In this document: positions 5,964 through 10,968 of the stretch, one piece after another
Layout: each line of letters starts with the position of its first letter
How positions within the stretch are numbered: position 1 is the first letter of the stretch
NCBI GenBank assembly: GCA_015654915.1
Contig: JAATFY010000272.1
Location: forward strand, 1-10,968
DNA: 10,968 nucleotides
Origin: Rhodospirillales bacterium
GTDB lineage: Bacteria; Pseudomonadota; Alphaproteobacteria; UBA9219
Reading direction: 5' to 3'
Translations under genes and position numbers: made by a program
Notes under the pieces: generated by a model
Seen by the model: the letters and a program-made list of their open reading frames with translations, nothing else
The model's database searches: none
What the model was told of the DNA's origin: nothing

Positions 5964-7784
5964 TCACTCCACCGTCACGCTCTTGGCTAAATTGCGGGGC
6001 TGGTCGACGTCGGTGCCTTTGGCGACCGCTGTATGGTAGGCCAGCAATTGTACCGGCACGGCGTACAGCAGCGGCAAGACGACCGGATCGACGACCGGCA
6101 GCATCATGCTCCAGTAAGGTTTCATGCCGAGCTTCGCGAGGCCTGCCGCGTCCGAGAACAGCACAACCTTGCCGCCGCGGGCAATGGTTTCCTGAATATT
6201 GGATGCCGTTTTATCGAACAGATTGTCGCTGGGCGCGAGGAACACCACCGGCATGTTTTCGTCGATCAGCGCGATGGGGCCGTGTTTCATCTCGCCCGCC
6301 GGATAGCCTTCGGCGTGAATGTAGGAAACCTCTTTCATCTTCAGTGAGCCTTCCATGGCCAGCGGATACAGCAGCCCGCGCCCGAGATAAAGCACGTCCG
6401 TGGCATCCGAAAGATTTTGCGCCAGTTCCTGAATATGGTGCTCGTCGCGCAGGATCAGGTTGATATGCGCCGGTATCTCGCGCAACGCCTGCAGAATTTC
6501 TCCGGCGCGTTTCTCGCCGAGCTTGCCGCGCGCCAGCGCCGCCGCGACCGCGAGGCATAACAGCGCCGTGAGCTGCGTGGTGTAGGCCTTGGTCGAGGCC
6601 ACGCCGATTTCAGGCCCCGCCAGTGTCGGTACGACAACATCGGATATCCGCGCCATCGAACTGTGGGGGGCATTCAGCACCGAAATAATTTTCTGGCCCT
6701 GCGATTTGGCGTAGTGAAGCGCGGCCATGGTATCCGCCGTCTCGCCCGACTGCGAAATGGCCAGCGTCACGCCGCCCTCCGGCATCGGCGCTTCGCGGTA
6801 ACGGAATTCGGAGGCGATATCGATCTCGACCGGCAGGCGCACCAATTGCTCAAACCAGTATTTCGCCACCATGCCCGCGTAATAGGCGGTGCCGCAGCCG
6901 ACGATAGTCAGGCGCGAGATTTTCGTCCAATCGAACGGCAATTTCGGCAGCGAAAGTTCATTCTCCGGCGTCACCAGCGACGTCATGGTTTCGCCGATCA
7001 CGGCGGGCTGCTCGAAAATTTCCTTAAGCATGAAATGATTGTACTGGCCCTTGCCGACGGCAGCGCCGGTCATGGCGGTCACATGGATTTTACGTTCCAC
7101 GATTTTGTCGTTGCTGTCATGGACGATGGCTTTGTCGGCATGAAGCTCGACCCAATCGCCTTCCTCCAGATAGCTGATGCGATTGGTCAGCGGCGCAAGC
7201 GCAAGCGCGTCCGAGCCCAGATACATTTCGCCATCGCCATAGCCGACGGCTAAAGGACTTCCGCGTCGCGCGCCGATCAGCAAATTCTTGTGGCCTACAA
7301 AAATCACGGCAATGGCGAACGCGCCTTCGAGTTGCTTGAGCGCCGCCGCCGTCGCCTGCTGCGGCGTCATGCCTTGATCGAGATAATCCGTAATCAGATG
7401 CGCGATGGTTTCCGTATCGGTTTCGGATTTAAACTGATGCTTCTTTTTCTCCAGCGCTTGACGCAATTCACGGTAATTTTCGATGATGCCGTTATGGACA
7501 AGCGCGACCTTGTCGGTGACATGGGGATGGGCGTTGTCTTCGGTCGGCTTGCCATGCGTCGCCCAGCGCGTATGACCGATGCCCACGGTACCCGGCAGCA
7601 TGTCCTGCTGCAGCTTGGCGACAAGCTTGTCGAGCTTGCCTTCCGCGCGCCGGTATTCGATATGGCCGTTCGCCAGCGTGGCGATGCCAGCGCTGTCATA
7701 GCCGCGATATTCAAGCCGCTTTAATCCATCCAGAAGCAGGGGCGCTACGAGGCGCTCCCCTAAAATACCGACGATACCGCACAT
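5964..7784 (-). CDS. glmS: Glutamine--fructose-6-phosphate aminotransferase (isomerizing)
   Basis: GlmS makes glucosamine 6-phosphate from fructose 6-phosphate and glutamine, the first step to UDP-N-acetylglucosamine for peptidoglycan and lipopolysaccharide. At 606 residues it is full length (E. coli has 609). The N-terminal class II glutaminase domain (2-240) starts with nucleophile Cys2 in MCGIVGILG and has EYRGYDSAG, GHTRWATHG, HNGIIENY and ETDTETIAH. Two SIS sugar isomerase domains follow: VGCGTAYYAG, SQSGETADT (344-352) and ASTKAYTTQL in the first; EVSYIHAEGYPAGEMKHGP in the second. The C-terminal tail DQPRNLAKSVTVE carries the conserved lysine (Lys601). The ATG has GAGG eight bases upstream. 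No glmS ribozyme-like leader was recognised. It stands alone, with glmU absent, and repeats R2 and R3 flank it. R3 is only about 20 bases upstream of the ATG. Confidence 0.98.
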   Translation of the reverse strand: MCGIVGILGERLVAPLLLDGLKRLEYRGYDSAGIATLANGHIEYRRAEGKLDKLVAKLQQDMLPGTVGIGHTRWATHGKPTEDNAHPHVTDKVALVHNGIIENYRELRQALEKKKHQFKSETDTETIAHLITDYLDQGMTPQQATAAALKQLEGAFAIAVIFVGHKNLLIGARRGSPLAVGYGDGEMYLGSDALALAPLTNRISYLEEGDWVELHADKAIVHDSNDKIVERKIHVTAMTGAAVGKGQYNHFMLKEIFEQPAVIGETMTSLVTPENELSLPKLPFDWTKISRLTIVGCGTAYYAGMVAKYWFEQLVRLPVEIDIASEFRYREAPMPEGGVTLAISQSGETADTMAALHYAKSQGQKIISVLNAPHSSMARISDVVVPTLAGPEIGVASTKAYTTQLTALLCLAVAAALARGKLGEKRAGEILQALREIPAHINLILRDEHHIQELAQNLSDATDVLYLGRGLLYPLAMEGSLKMKEVSYIHAEGYPAGEMKHGPIALIDENMPVVFLAPSDNLFDKTASNIQETIARGGKVVLFSDAAGLAKLGMKPYWSMMLPVVDPVVLPLLYAVPVQLLAYHTAVAKGTDVDQPRNLAKSVTVE

Positions 7785-7805
7785 TTATACTACCTCTTTC
7801 CTTAT

Positions 7806-7948
7806 CGTCATTCCGGACGCGCGAAGCGCGATCCGGCTTGCTTCGAAGGGAGCATGTGTATTGAAGTTACCTCAATGCTTCGCATTGAGCCCGTTTGGTT
7901 TTCTTTTTAAAAAGAGAAAACGGGATGCCCGCTTTCGCGGGCATGACG
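7806..7948. repeat. Palindromic dispersed repeat R3, multi-hairpin form
   Basis: Bounded by CGTCA and TGACG, this 143-base element contains at least four hairpins: CCGG-ACGCGCGAAGCGCGAT-CCGG; CTCAATG-CTTCG-CATTGAG; a long AT-rich stem between CCCGTTT and AAACGGG around TTTTTAAAAA; and ATGCCCGC-TTTC-GCGGGCAT. The last arm and its flank (7915-7953) are identical over 39 bases to 10027-10065 in R4. Lying just before glmS, it would be transcribed in the glmS leader if the promoter is further upstream. Confidence 0.85.
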
Positions 7949-8099
7949 AGCCGGTTAATCAAAAATCCCGAAGGACACTATGGGACTATCAACAAAAGGT
8001 TGATTCAAGTTTAACGACATATTGTTACCTCTATTCGGCACGCAGTCTCTAGCCAGATGCTCTTATTCTGCTAGGTTTACCAAAATTGGCGGAGATAAA
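7949..8099. other. Divergent intergenic stretch between R3 and the dehydrogenase gene
   Basis: This must hold the promoter of the dehydrogenase and perhaps that of glmS. I could not pick a convincing promoter by eye. ATCAAC and GTTGAT form a perfect 6-bp hairpin with loop AAAAG at 7988-8004, without a U-run. No tRNA or small ORF is supported. Confidence 0.5.
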
Positions 8100-8978
8100 A
8101 TGGCAAATGTTTCTTTCCTCGGTCTCGGCGTCATGGGTTATCCCATGGCCGGACATCTGGTGCGCGCAGGACACAAGGTCGCCGTCTATAACCGTACGAC
8201 CGCCAAGGCCGAGAAGTGGGTCAAACAGCATGGCGGAAATTTCGCCGTTACGCCGGCCGAGGCTGCGAAAGCTGCCGATTTTATTTTTGCCTGTGTTGGC
8301 AATGATGATGACCTGCGCAGCGTAACGACCGGCAAGGATGGTGCGTTTCACGGTATGCGACCCGATACCGTCTTTGTCGATCACACAACGGCCTCCGCCG
8401 AAGTCGCGCGCGAGCTTTACGCCGCCGCCAAACAGCGCAGAGTCGCTTTTCTCGATGCACCCGTGTCCGGCGGTCAGGCCGGAGCCGAAAAAGGAGCTCT
8501 GACTGTCATGATCGGCGGCGACGCGGAAATTTATGCCAAAGCGGAACCGGTTATAAAGGCATATGCCAAGGCCGTTCAATATATGGGCGCAGCGGGTGCT
8601 GGCCAGTTGACGAAGATGGTGAACCAGATTTGCATCGCCGGTATCCTTCAGGGCCTTGCCGAAGGCGTGAATTTCGCCATGGCCGCCGGTCTCGATGTGA
8701 ATAAAGTCGTTGCCGCGATCAGCAAGGGCGGCGCGGCGTCGTGGCAGATGGATAACCGCGCCCTGACCATGGCCGAAGGCAAGTTCGACTTCGGCTTCGC
8801 GGTGTATTTGATGCGCAAGGATCTTGCCACCTGCCTCGCCGAAGCCAGGCGCAACGGCGCCGATTTGTCGGTTACGGAACTGATCGACCGGTTTTACGGC
8901 GATATCCAGCGCATGGGCGGTAACCGGTTTGACACATCCAGCCTCATTCTGCGTCTGGGACGGGTAACCAAACATTAA
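8100..8978 (+). CDS. Beta-hydroxyacid dehydrogenase (3-hydroxyisobutyrate dehydrogenase family)
   Basis: A 292-residue NAD(P)-dependent oxidoreductase acting on small 3-hydroxy acids or the matching semialdehydes; relatives include 3-hydroxyisobutyrate dehydrogenase, tartronate semialdehyde reductase and glyoxylate/succinic semialdehyde reductases. The Rossmann motif GLGVMGYPMAGHL is at 8-20. Asn31-Arg32-Thr33 after the second strand favours NADP, by family knowledge. The substrate-binding motif DAPVSGGQAGAEKGAL is at 119-134. The catalytic Lys172 is in GAGQLTKMVNQ, and the conserved RKDL (239-242) is in the C-terminal helical domain. The specific substrate cannot be set from sequence. Translation is placed at the ATG at 8100 because GCGGAG lies five bases upstream and the protein then begins right at the Rossmann strand; an upstream in-frame ATG at 8022 adds 26 unconserved-looking residues. 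No valine-degradation partners are adjacent. Confidence 0.93.
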   Translation: MANVSFLGLGVMGYPMAGHLVRAGHKVAVYNRTTAKAEKWVKQHGGNFAVTPAEAAKAADFIFACVGNDDDLRSVTTGKDGAFHGMRPDTVFVDHTTASAEVARELYAAAKQRRVAFLDAPVSGGQAGAEKGALTVMIGGDAEIYAKAEPVIKAYAKAVQYMGAAGAGQLTKMVNQICIAGILQGLAEGVNFAMAAGLDVNKVVAAISKGGAASWQMDNRALTMAEGKFDFGFAVYLMRKDLATCLAEARRNGADLSVTELIDRFYGDIQRMGGNRFDTSSLILRLGRVTKH

Positions 8979-9046
8979 TATCTTGCGCCGAATCTCCTTT
9001 TTGCCTTTGATGAGCCCGCCCCGACTGCCGCCCCGACAGGAAATCC

Positions 9047-9943
9047 ATGCCCCATTTTCTTCGCTCGCTGGTTTTAGCCTGCATTTTTCTTGGCCTGACT
9101 GCGAGCATGATTGCGACCATCGCAATCGCGAAAACCTATCACCGCCGCGCACCTCACGCGATCGAACATCATGCGCAAAATCACGGCACTGCCATAATGC
9201 GCACCGCCCAGACGCATCTGGCGCATCTCGGTTATTATAAAGGCAAAATCGACGGCGCGTCGGGCCCGAAAACGACGGCGGCGCTTAAAAGTTTTCAGCG
9301 CGATCATCACATTCAGGTGACCGGCATGCTGACCACGCAGACCTATAACGCACTGGTCGAAGCCGATATGAAGGTTCCGCCGGTGGCCAGCACCCTGACG
9401 GCGCCAGCCACCTTGGAAGCGGCTGAAAAGTCCGCGGATTTTTACGCGACCCATCCGGATTTTTATGGCTATTACAACCAGCAGTATGCCGATCCGATGC
9501 TGACGGCTCCTACGGTTACCGGTGAAAGCGGCATGCCTGCGGTTCGGTCTCAAGCTCTTCCCAGCCGCTACGGCAAACTCGATATGAGCGAAGATAGGCG
9601 CGGCCCGGGAAAAGCCTATGACGTCATGCTAAACGGGCAGGCTATTTTCCAGAGTGATAATCAGCCTTCCATCATCGGCGTCTCGCGTACTTTCCAGCTA
9701 AACGACGAAGATGCGATTATATTTACGACCTATAACAACGACAATATAGCCTGTCCCTTTAAGCATTATCTTCTGACCCTGAAATCCGAGGGCAATAACA
9801 TGCGGGAAATCGGCAATTGCACCCACGGCTATCAGGCCGGAGTCAAAGAAGGTTCCCTGTTCGTCGTCTTCCCTGAAAACGGTAGCGGCCGCGTTGTCGG
9901 CAATACCTGGCGCTACGAAAACGAACATCTGGAACGGCTTTAA
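9047..9943 (+). CDS. Exported or membrane-anchored peptidoglycan-binding-domain protein, paralog 1
   Basis: Residues 8-28 are hydrophobic (LACIFLGLTASMIATIAIA) and act as a signal peptide, with possible cleavage after AIA, or as an anchor. Residues about 50-104 are a peptidoglycan-binding type 1 domain: AQTHLAHLGYYKGKIDGASG, KTTAALKSFQRDHHI, VTGMLTTQTYNALV. A low-complexity Ala/Thr/Tyr linker follows, then a C-terminal domain from about 170 (SRYGKLDMSEDRRG, YDVMLNGQAIF, GVSRTFQLNDEDAIIFTTYN, ACPFKHYLLTL) that I do not recognise. It contains two cysteines (236 and 258) that could form a disulfide in the periplasm. The partial gene at 10308 encodes the same architecture. AGGA lies six bases before the ATG. 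It is 68 bases downstream of the dehydrogenase gene, so read-through is possible. No catalytic hydrolase motif is evident; a structural or sensory cell-wall role is inferred. Confidence 0.85.
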   Translation: MPHFLRSLVLACIFLGLTASMIATIAIAKTYHRRAPHAIEHHAQNHGTAIMRTAQTHLAHLGYYKGKIDGASGPKTTAALKSFQRDHHIQVTGMLTTQTYNALVEADMKVPPVASTLTAPATLEAAEKSADFYATHPDFYGYYNQQYADPMLTAPTVTGESGMPAVRSQALPSRYGKLDMSEDRRGPGKAYDVMLNGQAIFQSDNQPSIIGVSRTFQLNDEDAIIFTTYNNDNIACPFKHYLLTLKSEGNNMREIGNCTHGYQAGVKEGSLFVVFPENGSGRVVGNTWRYENEHLERL

Positions 9944-9977
9944 GGTTTCTTTTTAGTAAAACCGACTCTCCTGATTT

Positions 9978-10060
9978 CGTCACACCCGCGCAAACGGGTG
10001 TCCCGTTTGTTTCTTAATGGCTTAACAGAAAACGGGATGCCCGCTTTCGCGGGCATGACG
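9978..10060. repeat. Palindromic dispersed repeat R4
   Basis: This 83-base element is bounded by CGTCA and TGACG. Arms are ACACCCG-CGCAA-ACGGGTGT-like on the left and ATGCCCGC-TTTC-GCGGGCAT on the right, with CCCGTTT and AAACGGG pairing across the centre. It follows the paralog 1 stop by 34 bases and could end that transcript. It shares 39 identical bases with R3. Confidence 0.85.
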
Positions 10061-10070
10061 AGCCGAAGGG

Positions 10071-10100
10071 TTGACCTATCTGTTCGGAAAGCCTTCTAAT
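10071..10100 (+). promoter_or_regulatory. Promoter for peptidoglycan-binding paralog 2
   Basis: TTGACC (10071-10076) and TCTAAT (10095-10100) each match five of six sigma-70 consensus bases and are 18 bases apart. The predicted start near 10107 leaves a leader of about 200 bases. Confidence 0.5.
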
Positions 10101-10307
10101 TTCTTAACAAGAAATAACTTTCAACTTAAGAACCGTTTAATTTTTAATTCTACACGTCAAGCATTGCCAAGTAAAACCGCGAAAAATCTGGAAAATGAAA
10201 AAATCCCGTTAGCCTTAAGAAAATAGAAAGATTCGGCTGATAGTTTGGTCGCTGTTCACCCAAGTCCGCCGTCCCTATTCGATCAATCTTATTTCAGGAG
10301 TTGTATT
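10101..10307 (+). other. Long AT-rich untranslated leader of paralog 2
   Basis: No ORF or known RNA was recognised. A perfect hairpin, TTTCTT-AAC-AAGAAA, lies at 10100-10114, at the predicted transcript start, and many A/T runs follow. The CAGGAG at 10295-10300 is the ribosome binding site of the next gene. Such a long leader could host regulation, but nothing specific is shown. Confidence 0.4.
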
Positions 10308-10968
10308 ATGAAAAATGCTTTACGCGCCACGGCCCTCACTTGCGCCGTTCTCTGCCTTACCTTCAGCCTTTCCACGTCCCCCGCACACGCTGCGGTTGAT
10401 AACAGCGATATCGTCCGCACGGCGCAGATGCGCCTCGCGAACATGGGTTATTATGTCGGCCGCTACGATGGCAACATGGGCCCTGTGACCCAGGACGCTA
10501 TCCGCGACTTCCAGCGCACACATGGCCTTATGATGACGGGCCAACTGTCGCCGGAAACCTATAGCGCGCTGCTTCAGACGCAGTATGTCGCGTACCGTCC
10601 GGACTATTACACGGTCCCGATGGCCTATCAGGGCTACTACGCCGATCCGGTGCTGGTCTCGGTTAACACCGTCGCTCCGGTCGTGATGTGGGATGACCGC
10701 TGGCACTATGTTCATACGCAGGAAGTTCCGACCCGCTACGGCAGGCTGGATATCAACGAAGATAATCGCGGCACCTTACGCCACTACGCGGTAACGCTGA
10801 ACGGCCAGCCGGTTCTCTTCGCCAACAACCAGCCCGGCGTACTGCGCGTATCGCGTACCTTTGCCCTGAACGGCGAAGATGCGGTGATCTTTACCGCCTA
10901 TCACGGCGACGAAGGTTGCACCTACAAGAGCTACCTTCTGACCGTGCATAGCGACGGTACCTTCAACA
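10308..10968 (+). CDS. Secreted peptidoglycan-binding-domain protein, paralog 2 (cut by window edge)
   Basis: 220 codons are present and the frame is open at the right edge. Residues 1-28 form a classic signal peptide (MKNALRATALTCAVLCLTFS, then cleavage in SPAHA-A), so the product is exported. Residues about 36-90 are a peptidoglycan-binding type 1 domain (RTAQMRLANMGYYVGRYDG, DAIRDFQRTHGL, MTGQLSPETYSALL). A Tyr-rich linker contains YADPVLVS, matching YADPMLTA in paralog 1. From 140 on it follows the paralog 1 C-terminal domain nearly position by position: TRYGRLDINEDNRG, YAVTLNGQPVLF, NNQP, VSRTFALNGEDAVIFTAY, CTYKSYLLTVHSDG. Cys204 aligns with Cys236 of paralog 1. CAGGAG seven bases before the ATG gives a strong start. 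By comparison with paralog 1, about 45 residues are probably missing. It is likely a tandem duplicate with its own promoter. Confidence 0.88.
   Translation, partial: MKNALRATALTCAVLCLTFSLSTSPAHAAVDNSDIVRTAQMRLANMGYYVGRYDGNMGPVTQDAIRDFQRTHGLMMTGQLSPETYSALLQTQYVAYRPDYYTVPMAYQGYYADPVLVSVNTVAPVVMWDDRWHYVHTQEVPTRYGRLDINEDNRGTLRHYAVTLNGQPVLFANNQPGVLRVSRTFALNGEDAVIFTAYHGDEGCTYKSYLLTVHSDGTFN

Noticed and set aside
6663..7253. 196-residue plus-strand frame
   Set aside because: Antisense to glmS; His/Arg-rich composition typical of a shadow frame.
7861..8052. 63-residue plus-strand frame
   Set aside because: Most of it translates repeat R3, giving the RFRGHDE-type peptide seen when such palindromic repeats are read as protein.
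8022..8099. Upstream in-frame ATG giving a 26-residue extension of the dehydrogenase
   Set aside because: The ATG at 8100 has a good ribosome binding site and starts at the Rossmann strand as in the family; the extension shows no conserved feature.
7785..8099. glmS ribozyme or known riboswitch in the glmS leader
   Set aside because: The space before the ATG is filled by repeat R3, and no ribozyme core sequence was recognised; that ribozyme is known mainly from Gram-positive bacteria.
8049..9152. 367-residue open frame on the minus strand
   Set aside because: It lies antisense to the well-supported dehydrogenase gene and extends into the start of the next gene; its protein has no recognisable motif and reflects codon bias of the real frame.
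9074..9553. 159-residue minus-strand frame
   Set aside because: Antisense to peptidoglycan-binding paralog 1, whose domain and signal segment are clear; no motif in the antisense product.
4703..10060. CRISPR array or insertion sequence as the source of the repeats
   Set aside because: The repeats are few, widely and unevenly spaced, variable in length and have no spacers between them; no transposase is encoded in the window.

Overview
The window looks like chromosomal DNA from a proteobacterium, most likely an alphaproteobacterium; this is an inference. It rests on the class II (plant-type) DAHP synthase, moderately GC-rich coding DNA with AT-richer gaps, a candidate leaderless leader peptide like the one known for alphaproteobacterial trp operons, and dispersed palindromic repeats ending in CGTCA/TGACG. 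No rRNA, tRNA, CRISPR array, transposase or prophage gene was seen. It is mostly housekeeping chromosome with a few orphan genes inserted.

Region 1 (1-2589, minus strand): a pyrimidine/arginine operon, carA, then a small transglutaminase-like gene, then carB (cut by the left edge). The three reading frames overlap by 4 and 8 bases, so the middle gene appears translationally coupled to both subunits of carbamoyl phosphate synthetase. A possible carA promoter and two mutually exclusive hairpins lie upstream.

Region 2 (2659-5722): an orphan two-helix membrane protein with a coiled coil (plus strand) runs tail-to-tail into the class II DAHP synthase gene (minus strand), with three bases between the stop codons. 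Upstream of the DAHP synthase is what I consider the most interesting item here: a 28-codon ORF in which six of the last nine residues are Phe, Tyr or Trp. A well-spaced promoter would start transcription at its ATG, and a hairpin encloses its stop codon. About 200 bases further on, an inverted repeat covers the DAHP synthase Shine-Dalgarno sequence. This resembles an aromatic amino acid attenuator for the first shikimate-pathway enzyme. Divergent from it is a second orphan gene (5045-5722).

Region 3 (5723-8099): glmS on the minus strand, flanked on both sides by long palindromic repeat elements. Four such elements (R1-R4) occur in the window, all between genes; R3 and R4 share 39 identical bases.

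Region 4 (8100-10968, plus strand): a beta-hydroxyacid dehydrogenase of the 3-hydroxyisobutyrate dehydrogenase family, then two paralogous exported proteins. Each paralog has an N-terminal peptidoglycan-binding domain and a conserved C-terminal domain I do not recognise; the second is cut by the right edge. The pair is separated by repeat R4 and a long AT-rich leader with a good promoter.
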